64,000 bases of DNA from assembly GCF_900088535.1 (NCBI RefSeq), contig NZ_LT578417.1, positions 2,852,001 to 2,916,000 on the forward strand, in the 5' to 3' direction. The DNA comes from Cyanobium sp. NIES-981 (GTDB lineage Bacteria; Cyanobacteriota; Cyanobacteriia; PCC-6307; Cyanobiaceae). The notes under the pieces were generated by a model. It saw nothing but the letters and a program-made list of their open reading frames with translations. It was not told where the DNA came from and ran no database searches. Made by a program: the position numbers and the translations under genes. Of this stretch, positions 16,691 to 24,833 are shown piece by piece (position 1 is the stretch's first letter; every line of letters begins with the position of its first letter).

Positions 16691-17449
16691 ATGACAGCGT
16701 CCCCAATCAGTCCAGCCAAGGAGAAGGAGACGATCCTGGTCGTCGACGACGAGGCCAGTATCCGCCGCATCCTTGAGACCAGGCTGTCCATGATCGGCTA
16801 CCAGGTGGTGACCGCTTCCGATGGCATGGAGGCCCTCGACTGCTTCCGCGAGAGCCACCCCGACCTGGTGGTGCTCGACGTGATGATGCCGAAGCTCGAC
16901 GGCTACGGCGTGTGCCAGGAGCTCCGCAAGGAATCGGACGTGCCGATCGTGATGCTCACCGCCCTGGGCGATGTGGCCGACCGGATCACGGGGCTGGAGC
17001 TCGGCGCCGACGACTACGTGGTGAAGCCCTTCAGCCCGAAGGAGCTGGAGGCCCGCATCCGCTGCGTGCTGCGGCGGGTGGAGAAGGAGCAGGTGGCCGG
17101 CATCCCCAACTCGGGAGTGATCACCGTGGGCGACCTGCGCATCGACACCAACAAGCGCCAGGTGTACCGCGGCGACGAGCGCATCCGCCTCACCGGCATG
17201 GAGTTCAGCCTGCTGGAGCTGCTGGTGAGCCGCAGCGGCGAGCCCTTCAGCCGCGGCGAGATCCTCAAGGAGGTATGGGGCTACACCCCGGAGCGTCACG
17301 TCGACACCAGGGTGGTGGATGTCCACATCTCCCGGCTGCGCTCCAAACTGGAGGATGATCCGGCCAACCCCGAGCTGATCCTCACGGCTCGGGGCACCGG
17401 CTATCTGTTCCAACGCATCGTGGATCCCGTTGCCCCCGAAGGAGCCTGA
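16691..17449 (+). CDS. rpaB: OmpR-family response regulator RpaB
   Basis: A 252-residue regulator (Ycf27 family). Receiver domain with D19/D20, phospho-acceptor D63 (VVLDVMMPK) and VKPFSPKELEARI, then a winged-helix domain with VWGYTPERHVDTRVVDVHISRLRSKLE. The ATG at 16691 follows AGGAGG. RpaB, phosphorylated by NblS (Hik33), represses high-light genes by binding HLR1 sites and is essential in most cyanobacteria. The frame overlaps plsX by 20 bases, so the two are probably co-transcribed, as in related genomes. Confidence 0.95.
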   Translation: MTASPISPAKEKETILVVDDEASIRRILETRLSMIGYQVVTASDGMEALDCFRESHPDLVVLDVMMPKLDGYGVCQELRKESDVPIVMLTALGDVADRITGLELGADDYVVKPFSPKELEARIRCVLRRVEKEQVAGIPNSGVITVGDLRIDTNKRQVYRGDERIRLTGMEFSLLELLVSRSGEPFSRGEILKEVWGYTPERHVDTRVVDVHISRLRSKLEDDPANPELILTARGTGYLFQRIVDPVAPEGA

Positions 17450-18740
17450 CAAGCGCACCAAGCCCCGTCGGGCGGTCCGCCGGCTGGTGATCTGGTACCG
17501 CCGCAATGCGGCCGTGACCAGCCTGGTGGGGACCGCCAGCACTGCGGCCAGCACCGCCCTGTCCGGGGCGGGGAGCGTGGCCGGGGTGGCCACCACGGCG
17601 GCCAACACGGTGCTGCAGCCCCTGGTGTTCGATCCCCTGCGGCGCTTGCAGCGGGGGCTGGGGGGCCCGGATGAAAACACGCCCATCAACGACGCCGATC
17701 GGCTCTGGGTGGCCGTGGACGGCATGGGCGGGGACCACGCCCCCGGGCCGATCCTGGAGGGCTGCCTCCAGGCGGTGGAGCGGCTGCCGCTGCGGATCCG
17801 GTTCGTGGCGGAAACCGTGCCGCTGCGGGCGGCCGTCGCCGCACTGGGGCTGCAGGAGAAGCTCGATGCCGCCCTCGCCAGCGGCCTGATCGAGCTCGTG
17901 GCCAGTGGCCCCTCGGTGGGGATGCACGAGGAGGCCACGGTGGTGCGGCGCAAGCGCGACGCCAGCATCAACATGGCCATGGACCTGGTGAAGCAGGGCC
18001 GGGCCACCGCGGTGTACTCCGCCGGCAACTCCGGCGCCGTGATGGCCGCGGCGATCTTCCGTCTCGGCCGGCTGAAGGGCATCGACCGGCCGGCCATCGG
18101 CGCCCTCTTCCCCACCAAGGACCCCGAGCAGCAGGTGCTGGTGCTCGATGTGGGGGCCAACATGGACTGCAAACCCGAGTGGCTGCTGCAGTTCGCCCTG
18201 CTCGGCAACATCTACAGCCGCGACGTGCTGCAGGTGGCCCGGCCCCGCATCGGCCTGGTGAACATCGGCGAGGAGGAATGCAAGGGCAACGAGCTGTGCC
18301 TGCGTACCCACAGCCTGCTGGCGGCCGAGAGCCGCTTCCGCTTCACCGGCAACTGCGAGGGGCGCGACATCCTCTCGGGCCAGTTCGATGTGGTGGTGTG
18401 CGACGGCTTCACCGGCAACGTGCTGCTGAAGTTCCTCGAGAGCGTGGGCAGCGTGCTGCTGGATGTGATCAAGGTGGAACTGCCCCGCGGCCGGCGCGGC
18501 AAGGTGGGCTCCGCCTTCCTGATCAACAACCTGCGGCGCATCAAGAAACGCCTCGACCACGCCGAACATGGCGGCGCGCTGCTGCTCGGGGTGGATGGCG
18601 TGTGCGTGATCGGCCACGGCAGCAGCAAGGCGCTCTCCGTGCTGAGCGCCCTGCGCCTGGCCCACTCCGCCGCCAACCATGGTGTGATGGACAACCTCCA
18701 TGCCCTGAGCGAGGAAACCGGGGTCGTTGCCTGTGGTTGA
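17430..18740 (+). CDS. plsX: phosphate acyltransferase PlsX
   Basis: A 436-residue PlsX. After a basic/Ala-rich extension of about 90 residues, the core begins VAVDGMGGDHAPGPILEG, then SAGNSGAVMAAAIFRLGR, LLDVGANMD-like VLDVGANMDCK and VCDGFTGNVLLKFLES, all standard PlsX. It converts acyl-ACP to acyl-phosphate for phospholipid synthesis. TTG start at 17430 inside the rpaB end; starts after the extension would also keep the core. The long N-terminal extension is usual in cyanobacteria. First gene of plsX-fabH-fabD-plsC. Confidence 0.95.
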   Translation: MPPKEPDKRTKPRRAVRRLVIWYRRNAAVTSLVGTASTAASTALSGAGSVAGVATTAANTVLQPLVFDPLRRLQRGLGGPDENTPINDADRLWVAVDGMGGDHAPGPILEGCLQAVERLPLRIRFVAETVPLRAAVAALGLQEKLDAALASGLIELVASGPSVGMHEEATVVRRKRDASINMAMDLVKQGRATAVYSAGNSGAVMAAAIFRLGRLKGIDRPAIGALFPTKDPEQQVLVLDVGANMDCKPEWLLQFALLGNIYSRDVLQVARPRIGLVNIGEEECKGNELCLRTHSLLAAESRFRFTGNCEGRDILSGQFDVVVCDGFTGNVLLKFLESVGSVLLDVIKVELPRGRRGKVGSAFLINNLRRIKKRLDHAEHGGALLLGVDGVCVIGHGSSKALSVLSALRLAHSAANHGVMDNLHALSEETGVVACG

Positions 18741-18825
18741 CTGAGCCCACCCGCGGGCTGATCCCCTCTTGGCGCTCGGCGTTTCGCTCAGCCTGGCAAC
18801 AACCCGGCCGGGGCCCGCCTTCGGC

Positions 18826-19830
18826 ATGGCCTTGGTGGGGTGCGGCAGCGCGGTGCCGACGGCCAGCATCAGCAACGACCAGCTGAGCGAGCGGGTCGAC
18901 ACCAGCGATGCCTGGATCCGCTCCCGTACCGGGATCGCGGCGCGCCGTGTCGCCGGACCCGACGAACCGCTCACCGCCATGGCCACAGGGGCCGCCGCGG
19001 CCGCCCTTGCCCATGCGGGCTGGCAGCCGGAGGACGTGGACCTGATCCTGCTGGCCACCTCGAGCCCCGACGATCTCTTCGGCACGGCCCCGCTGGTGCA
19101 GGGCTGTCTGGGGGCCGACAACGCCGTGGCCTTCGATCTCACGGCCGCCTGCAGCGGCTTTCTCTTCGCCCTGATCACCGCCGGGCAGTACATCGCCTCC
19201 GGCGCCGTGCGCCGGGCCCTGGTGATCGGTGCCGACCAGCTCAGCCGCTGGGTGGACTGGGACGACCGCAGCACCTGTGTGCTGTTCGGCGACGGGGCAG
19301 GAGCCGTGGCCGTGGAGGCCTGCGAGGCCGCCGCCAGCGGGCTGCTCGGCTTCCGCATGCTCTCCGACGGGCGTCGCAACGGCTGTCTCACCCTGGCCCA
19401 GAGCGCCGAGCACGTGCCTTTGCTCGGGGGGCTGACCACCCAGCGCGGCGGCTTCGGAGCCATCCACATGAACGGCCAGGAGGTGTACAAGTTCGCCGTG
19501 CGGGAGGTGCCGGCGGTGCTGGGCGACCTGCTGGAAGCGACGGGCCTCCGTGCCGACCAGCTCGACTGGCTGCTGCTGCATCAGGCCAACCAGCGGATCC
19601 TCGACGCGGTGGCCGAGCGGTTCGCCATGCCCAGGGAACGGGTGCTGAGCAACCTCGCCGCCTACGGCAACACCTCAGCCGCCACGATTCCCCTGATGCT
19701 GGATGAGGCCGTGCGCGATGGCCGGGTGCAGCCGGGCCATCTGCTTGCCAGCAGCGGTTTCGGCGCCGGGCTCAGCTGGGGCGCGGCCCTGCTGCGCTGG
19801 AGCGGCCCCGGCACCCCGGCCGCTGGCTGA
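18826..19830 (+). CDS. fabH: beta-ketoacyl-ACP synthase III
   Basis: A 334-residue KASIII that condenses acetyl-CoA with malonyl-ACP to start fatty-acid chains. Catalytic Cys109 in TAACSGF, His in LLHQANQRILD and Asn in YGNTSAATIPL form the triad. I use ATG 18826 (GCGSAVPTASISNDQL follows at once, as in homologues); an upstream TTG at 18769 adds 19 doubtful residues. It lies 85 bp after plsX and 55 bp before fabD. Confidence 0.93.
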   Translation: MALVGCGSAVPTASISNDQLSERVDTSDAWIRSRTGIAARRVAGPDEPLTAMATGAAAAALAHAGWQPEDVDLILLATSSPDDLFGTAPLVQGCLGADNAVAFDLTAACSGFLFALITAGQYIASGAVRRALVIGADQLSRWVDWDDRSTCVLFGDGAGAVAVEACEAAASGLLGFRMLSDGRRNGCLTLAQSAEHVPLLGGLTTQRGGFGAIHMNGQEVYKFAVREVPAVLGDLLEATGLRADQLDWLLLHQANQRILDAVAERFAMPRERVLSNLAAYGNTSAATIPLMLDEAVRDGRVQPGHLLASSGFGAGLSWGAALLRWSGPGTPAAG

Positions 19831-19885
19831 CAGCCGCGGAGAGCTGCCGCCGTAGCCTCCTGCCGCAGTGATCGGTGCCAGCGGG

Positions 19886-20776
19886 ATGGGGATTGCCTGG
19901 GTGTTTCCCGGCCAGGGTTCGCAGAAGGTGGGCATGGCTGCCGGGGTGCTGGAGCTGCCGGGGGGCCGGCAGCGCTTCGCCCAGGCTTCGGCCCAGCTGG
20001 GCCGCGACCTGCTGGCCATCTGTGCGGGCGAGGCCGAAGGCGACCTGGCTGACCTCAACGACACCCGCAACACCCAGCCGGCTCTCTTCGTGGTGGAAAG
20101 CCTGCTGGTGGATGCCCTGCACGCCCAGGGGCGGCAGCCGGATCTGGTGGCGGGCCACAGCCTCGGGGAGCTGGTGGCCCTCTACGCCGCGGGGGTGTTC
20201 GATGCCGCCACCGGGCTGGAGCTGGTTCAGAGCCGCAGCACCCTGATGGCGGCCAGCGGCGGCGGCGCGATGACGGCGGTGATGGGGTTCGAGCGTTCCG
20301 AGCTGGAGCAGCTGGTGGCGGCCACTGAGGGGGTGGTGATCGCCAACGACAACAGCAGCGCCCAGGTGGTGCTCTCCGGCACCCCCGAGGCCGTGGCCGA
20401 GGTGAGCGGAGCCCTCACCTGCAAGCGGGCGATCCCCCTGGCGGTGAGCGGCGCCTTCCATTCCCCCTGCATGGCCGAGGCCGCCGATGCGTTCGCGCGG
20501 CAACTGGAGGCCGTGCCCTTCGCCGAGGCCCGCGTACCCGTGCTGAGCAACACCGACCCGACACCTGAAACCCGCGGCGAGGCCCTCAAGGCACGCCTGC
20601 GCCAGCAGATGACCACCGGGGTGCGCTGGCGCGAAACGATGCAGCGTTGTCAGGCCGAAGGCATCGACACCACCGTGGAGATCGGGCCCGGCTCGGTGCT
20701 GAGCGGCCTGTTCAAACGCAGCTGCCCGGGCTTCACCACCGCCCAGATCGCCGGCACTGCCGACCTGGGGCTGTGA
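19886..20776 (+). CDS. fabD: malonyl-CoA:ACP transacylase
   Basis: A 296-residue FabD: GIAWVFPGQGSQKVGM at the N-terminus, active-site Ser92 in GHSLGE, catalytic His in SGAFHSPCM. It loads malonyl groups onto ACP for FabH and elongation. I prefer ATG 19886, which gives the standard N-terminus; a GTG at 19868 is possible. A TAGCCT hexamer at 19853-19858 could be a -10 element, which would also favour the later start. The stop overlaps the plsC start (GTGA). Confidence 0.94.
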   Translation: MGIAWVFPGQGSQKVGMAAGVLELPGGRQRFAQASAQLGRDLLAICAGEAEGDLADLNDTRNTQPALFVVESLLVDALHAQGRQPDLVAGHSLGELVALYAAGVFDAATGLELVQSRSTLMAASGGGAMTAVMGFERSELEQLVAATEGVVIANDNSSAQVVLSGTPEAVAEVSGALTCKRAIPLAVSGAFHSPCMAEAADAFARQLEAVPFAEARVPVLSNTDPTPETRGEALKARLRQQMTTGVRWRETMQRCQAEGIDTTVEIGPGSVLSGLFKRSCPGFTTAQIAGTADLGL

Positions 20777-21564
20777 GCGGCTCGGGACGGCGACCCGGCA
20801 GCCGGCCGGTGAATGCGGTGAAGCGGGTGCTGCGGCGCCGCAAGCGCAGCGAACCCCCGGCCCTGATCCGCACGCCGAAACCCAGCCTGGTGTACCGGCT
20901 GATCAGCTACCTGCTGGTGTTTCCGGTCTACCGGCTGCTGTTCCGGGGCCGCACCGCCGGCAATGCCCAGGTGCCCCAGGACGGGGCGCTGGTGGTGGTG
21001 GCCAACCACGGCTCCCACCTCGACCCGCCGCTCCTGGGCCATGCCCTGGGACGGCCCGTGGCCTTCATGGCCAAGGCCGAGCTGTTCAAGGTGCCGATCC
21101 TGGGCCCGATCATCCGGGCCTGCGGGGCCTATCCGGTGTCCCGCGGGGCCAGCGACCGGGAGGCCATCCGCACCGCCACCGACCGGCTGGAGGAAGGCTG
21201 GGCCACCGGCGTGTTCATCGACGGCACCCGCCAGGAGAACGGCCGGGTGAACAGGCCGTTGCCGGGAGCGGCCCTGCTGGCCGCCAGGGCCGGCGTTCCC
21301 CTGCTGCCCGTGGCGATCCTCAACAGCCACCGGGCCCTGGGCCCGGGCAGCAAGGGCCTGCGCCTGGTGCCCGTGCACATCCGCATCGGCACGCCGATCC
21401 CGCCCCCCGCCTCCCGCCGCCGCCCCGACCTGGAGGCCGCCACCGCCGCCTGCCAGGCCCAGATCAACGCCCTGCTGGACCAGGGCCTGATCGGGCGACA
21501 GGCCCTGCCGCCTCCGCCAGGCTCAGCCGCTCTGCCACCCAGCGCTTCAGATCCCGGCCGCTGA
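20773..21564 (+). CDS. plsC: 1-acylglycerol-3-phosphate O-acyltransferase family
   Basis: A 263-residue acyltransferase with the HX4D catalytic motif (NHGSHLDPP), FMAKAELFKVP and a substrate motif FIDGTRQENGR, then PLLPVAI. It acylates lysophosphatidate to phosphatidate, completing the lipid set started by plsX. GTG 20773 overlaps the fabD stop (GTGA), so the two are coupled. The Pro/Ser-rich C-terminus overlaps the convergent ydcF-like gene by 101 bases, which is unusually long for tail-to-tail genes. Confidence 0.9.
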   Translation: MSGSGRRPGSRPVNAVKRVLRRRKRSEPPALIRTPKPSLVYRLISYLLVFPVYRLLFRGRTAGNAQVPQDGALVVVANHGSHLDPPLLGHALGRPVAFMAKAELFKVPILGPIIRACGAYPVSRGASDREAIRTATDRLEEGWATGVFIDGTRQENGRVNRPLPGAALLAARAGVPLLPVAILNSHRALGPGSKGLRLVPVHIRIGTPIPPPASRRRPDLEAATAACQAQINALLDQGLIGRQALPPPPGSAALPPSASDPGR

Positions 21565-22162
21565 GCACCCACACGGCCGCCCGCAGGCCATCCCCCCAGA
21601 TCTTGCTGCGGCTCTCGGGGTGGCAGCGCTCGCCACAGGCCACCGGCTCGGGGGTGAGATGGATGCCGCGGCTGCCGGCCACGATCCGGCCCACCAGCAG
21701 CGCCCGGTCCATGTGGTCCTGACTGGTGACCAGCAGGGCATGGCGGATGCGGGCCCGCCGCAGATCGTCCACCAGCGAGGTGAAGTTGCTGAGGGTGTCG
21801 CTGGCGCGGTAGTCCAGGCGCACCTGATCCGGTGCCAGACCCTGCCGCTGCTCGAACAGCCAATGGGCGTACTCCGGGTTGCTGCCGCCGCTCACCACCA
21901 CGGGCAGACCCCGCTCGGCGGCGAGTTCGGCGGCCCGGCGTTCCCGCTCCACATCGCCCCCCAGCACGAGGATCATCTGGGGAGGAGGAGGCGCCGGCCA
22001 CCACCAGCCGCGCGACAACCACAGCAGGCCGATACCGCCGGTCAGCACCAGACAGCGGCGCCAGCTCCGGCGGGGGCGCCGGACCCGTCGCCGGCCCGTG
22101 CCCGTGCCGGCCGGCACGGGAGGGTGGCCGACAGGCCGGCGAGGGCGGGCTCCGGTGGGCAT
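21464..22162 (-). CDS. YdcF/ElyC-like DUF218 protein
   Basis: A 232-residue protein with an Arg/Pro-rich N-terminus, one membrane helix (CLVLTGGIGLLWLSRGWWW, about residues 37-55) and a DUF218 domain: ILVLGGDVERERRAAELA, VVVSGGSNPEYA, LDYRASDTLSNFTSLVDDL, ALLVTSQDHMDRA. DUF218 proteins are membrane-anchored and linked to envelope polysaccharide handling in E. coli, but the reaction is unknown. The ATG overlaps the tsaB stop by one base (TGATG). The last 33 codons overlap plsC on the other strand. Confidence 0.85.
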   Translation of the reverse strand: MPTGARPRRPVGHPPVPAGTGTGRRRVRRPRRSWRRCLVLTGGIGLLWLSRGWWWPAPPPPQMILVLGGDVERERRAAELAAERGLPVVVSGGSNPEYAHWLFEQRQGLAPDQVRLDYRASDTLSNFTSLVDDLRRARIRHALLVTSQDHMDRALLVGRIVAGSRGIHLTPEPVACGERCHPESRSKIWGDGLRAAVWVLSGRDLKRWVAERLSLAEAAGPVARSGPGPAGR

Positions 22163-22803
22163 CAGACGGCCACCGGCGCGGTGGGGTACTGGGGCAGCAC
22201 GGGTTCCCAGGGGCCTGGCAGGGCCTGGCGATGGGCAAGGGCGGACAGCTCCAGCAGCTGGGCCACGTCCTGGATCACCGCCACCTCGGCCGGAGCCAGG
22301 GGGGCCTGGGGCTCCAGGGCCTGCACGGCCTGGCGATCAGCGTACAGCCGCGGCGCCCGCCACTCCCCCATTCCCCCCAGGGCCGCGGCGTCAGGCCCGT
22401 AGAGACCGGCCACGACCCCGCGGCGGGGAAGCTCCTGCACCAGCCAGGTGGGTCGATCCACCCCCAGGCGCCGGGCGATGAGCAGAAAGCTCCCCGCGCC
22501 GTCGAGGGGGATCTGCAACTGCTGGGCCAGGGAACGGGCCATCACCACGCTGAGGCGGGTGCCGGTGAATCCCCCCGGGCCGGTGGCGACGGCGAGCCGC
22601 GCCAGGCGGGGCCACTGGCGGGCGGGCAGCACGGCCTCCACGCAGTCCAGAAGCGCTCCGGAAAGGTCCCGGCCGAGGGGAAACTCCTTCAGCTGATCGC
22701 CGGCACCGGCTCCGCTGCCCGCGGAGCCAGGGTCAGCGTCGAGATCCCGCAGGCCCACGCCGAGCGCGGAGCTGGAACTGTGCAGGGCCAGGAGCCAGCT
22801 CAT
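22162..22803 (-). CDS. tsaB: tRNA threonylcarbamoyladenosine biosynthesis protein TsaB
   Basis: A 213-residue ASKHA-fold protein: LLALHSSSSALGVGL (phosphate 1-like strand) and the diagnostic VATGPGGFTGTRLSVVMARSLAQ. TsaB partners TsaD and TsaE to make t6A37 in ANN-decoding tRNAs. It lacks the extra inserts of TsaD. It is coupled on both sides: its ATG overlaps the ycf34 stop (ATGA) and its stop overlaps the ydcF-like start, giving a three-gene run ycf34-tsaB-ydcF. Confidence 0.9.
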   Translation of the reverse strand: MSWLLALHSSSSALGVGLRDLDADPGSAGSGAGAGDQLKEFPLGRDLSGALLDCVEAVLPARQWPRLARLAVATGPGGFTGTRLSVVMARSLAQQLQIPLDGAGSFLLIARRLGVDRPTWLVQELPRRGVVAGLYGPDAAALGGMGEWRAPRLYADRQAVQALEPQAPLAPAEVAVIQDVAQLLELSALAHRQALPGPWEPVLPQYPTAPVAV

Positions 22804-23051
22804 CGGGGGCAGGCCTCACCGGGACGCAGCCGCTGCCACCGCCCCGGATCGGGCGCGAACGACGCGCAGGCGCGCACATCCCATTCCACGCCCACCCCTC
22901 CAGCGGCCAGATCCAGCACCTGCACGTGGATGCGCGGCTCAACCGGCCGGAAGTCCGGGTGGGGGGTGAGATGGGGGGCGCCGTGCTGGCGCTCCACCGC
23001 GTGATAGGCCTGACAGCGGTCGACCCAGCGGCAGTCCACACAGATGCACAT
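22800..23051 (-). CDS. ycf34: Ycf34 family iron-sulfur protein
   Basis: An 83-residue protein starting MCICVDCRWVDRC, with Cys at 2, 4, 7 and 13, then YHAVERQH and a FRPVEPRIHVQVL segment. Ycf34 in Synechocystis binds an Fe-S cluster and affects photosynthetic electron transport under iron limitation. The ATG at 23051 is fixed by the Cys-rich start; the open frame extends further but without similarity. The start faces the CCA-enzyme gene with only 28 bp between the two start codons. Confidence 0.93.
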   Translation of the reverse strand: MCICVDCRWVDRCQAYHAVERQHGAPHLTPHPDFRPVEPRIHVQVLDLAAGGVGVEWDVRACASFAPDPGRWQRLRPGEACPR

Positions 23052-23079
23052 TCCGGCCAGGCCGCGCCAGGGGCCCATT

Positions 23080-24315
23080 GTGACGGGCGAACTGCCGCCT
23101 GACGAGCTGGCGCGGCGGGTCTGGCATCGCCTGGCGCCTGAAGGCTGGCCCGTATCCCCGGATGCGCTGCCCCCCGGCAGTGCCCTGGTGGGGGGCGCGG
23201 TGCGGGATGCGCTGCTGGGACGCCTGGGCTCCCGGCCGGATCTCGACCTGGTGGTGCCCGCCGGCGCCATCGGCCTCTGCCGGCGCCTGGCCCAACGCCT
23301 CGGGGGCACCTGTGTGGTGCTCGACCAGCCCCGCGACATCGCACGCCTGGTGGTGAACGGCTGGACGCTCGATCTGGCAGGCCGGGACGGCCCGAGCCTG
23401 GAGAGCGACCTGCAGCGGCGCGACTACACCGCCAACGCGATCGCCCTTCGCCTGGACAACCCCACGGTGCTGGTCGACCCCACCGGCGGGCTGGCCGATC
23501 TGGCCGCGGGCCGCCTGGCCGCCGTGAGCGAGGCCAACCTGCTGGCCGACCCCCTGCGGCTGCTGCGGGGCGTGCGGCTGAGCCACACCCTGGACCTGCC
23601 GCTCGCGGCGCTCAGCCAGGACTGGATCCGCCATCACGCCCAGACCCTGGGGCAGGTCGCGGGCGAGCGGGTGTTCACCGAGCTCGAGAAGCTCGCCGCG
23701 GACCCCAGAGGCCACCAGGGGCTGGCCTGGAGCCTGCGGCACAACCTGCTGGCCGCCTGGGGGGCTGACCCGAACGCCGGACGGCCCCTGACGGGTCTGG
23801 GCCCCGAGCAGGCCGGCGCCTGCGGCCTCGACGCCTCGGAACGGGCCTGGGCACTGCCGCTGGCCAGGCTCGCCACCCTGCTGCCACCGGCCGCGCTGGG
23901 GCGGTTGCGCGCCAGCAGGCAGTGGCAGCAGCGCAGCGCCAGGCTGCGCTGCTGGTGGCAGGAGCTGGAGGCCCGGCCCGGCCCCGAGGCGCTGGCGGAG
24001 CCGAGGCGGCTGCAGCTGCATGGTGAGCTGGAGGCCGACCTGCCCGCCCTGCTGCTGCGGCTTCCCCCCGCCGTGGCCCGCCCTTGGATGGCCCGCTGGC
24101 GACAACCGGAGGACTGCCTGTTTCACCCCAGATCGCCGCTGGATGGGCGGCAGCTGCAGCAGGCTCTGAACCTGCCGCCTGGCCCCCTGCTGGGAGAACT
24201 GATCCGTCACCTCACCCTGGAGCGGGCTTTTGGCCGCATTCCAGTAGCGGATCCGGCTGCCGGCGCTGTCGCGATTCACACCGCCCGAGCCTGGCTGAGC
24301 CGACGACGTGATTAA
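23080..24315 (+). CDS. CCA tRNA nucleotidyltransferase / poly(A) polymerase family protein
   Basis: A 411-residue class II nucleotidyltransferase: ALVGGAVRDALLGR, RPDLDLVVP with the catalytic DxD, VVNGWTLDLA, RRDYTANAIAL and DPTGGLADLAAGRLAAV followed by RLLRGVRLSH. These enzymes add or repair the tRNA 3' CCA, which the tRNA-Asn gene here does not encode, or add poly(A). Cyanobacteria sometimes split CCA addition between two enzymes, so specificity is open. I use GTG 23080; an upstream ATG at 23044 would overlap the ycf34 start on the other strand. Confidence 0.85.
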   Translation: MTGELPPDELARRVWHRLAPEGWPVSPDALPPGSALVGGAVRDALLGRLGSRPDLDLVVPAGAIGLCRRLAQRLGGTCVVLDQPRDIARLVVNGWTLDLAGRDGPSLESDLQRRDYTANAIALRLDNPTVLVDPTGGLADLAAGRLAAVSEANLLADPLRLLRGVRLSHTLDLPLAALSQDWIRHHAQTLGQVAGERVFTELEKLAADPRGHQGLAWSLRHNLLAAWGADPNAGRPLTGLGPEQAGACGLDASERAWALPLARLATLLPPAALGRLRASRQWQQRSARLRCWWQELEARPGPEALAEPRRLQLHGELEADLPALLLRLPPAVARPWMARWRQPEDCLFHPRSPLDGRQLQQALNLPPGPLLGELIRHLTLERAFGRIPVADPAAGAVAIHTARAWLSRRRD

Positions 24316-24384
24316 CTTTCTGATGTAAGGCGTGAATCAGAGGTTGTTCCTCGCCTGCTGAGCTTTCTTCTCCCCTCCCCATCC

Positions 24385-24807
24385 ATGAGCATCCGTCTCT
24401 ACGTCGGCAACCTGCCGCAGTCCTTTGATGCCCAAGAGCTCGAGGCTCTGTTCACGGCTGTTGGGGAGGGCGTGCGCTTCAAAGCCGTCAACGACCGTGA
24501 AACGGGGGCCTGCCGGGGCTTCGGTTTCGCCAACGTGGAGGATCAGAAGCTGGCCGATGCCGTGATCGAGCAGCTGAACGGCAGGGATTTCGGCGGCAAC
24601 ACCCTCCGCATCGAGCTGTCGGAGCGCCGGGATGCCCGCCCCACCGCAGCGGCCGAGCGCCGCGGCAGCACCGCCGCCCCCCTGCGCAAGGCCGCCGACA
24701 AGGTGGTGCATGCCGACCAGGTGGACAGCGAGGCCCCCGATCCCCGCTGGGCCGGCGAGCTGGCCAAGCTCAAGCAGCTGCTCGACACCCAGAAGGCGAC
24801 CGTCTGA
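24385..24807 (+). CDS. RRM-type RNA-binding protein
   Basis: A 140-residue protein with one RNA recognition motif (residues 3-80): RNP2 LYVGNL and RNP1 RGFGFANV. The tail is Arg/Ala-rich, then acidic. Cyanobacterial Rbp proteins of this type bind mRNAs, respond to cold in several strains, and can target thylakoid-protein mRNAs. ATG 24385 follows a relatively AT-rich 70-bp leader, unlike the surrounding DNA, which probably holds its own promoter. Confidence 0.93.
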   Translation: MSIRLYVGNLPQSFDAQELEALFTAVGEGVRFKAVNDRETGACRGFGFANVEDQKLADAVIEQLNGRDFGGNTLRIELSERRDARPTAAAERRGSTAAPLRKAADKVVHADQVDSEAPDPRWAGELAKLKQLLDTQKATV

Positions 24808-24833
24808 GCCCGGGCTCCCTTCCGCCCGCCTGC

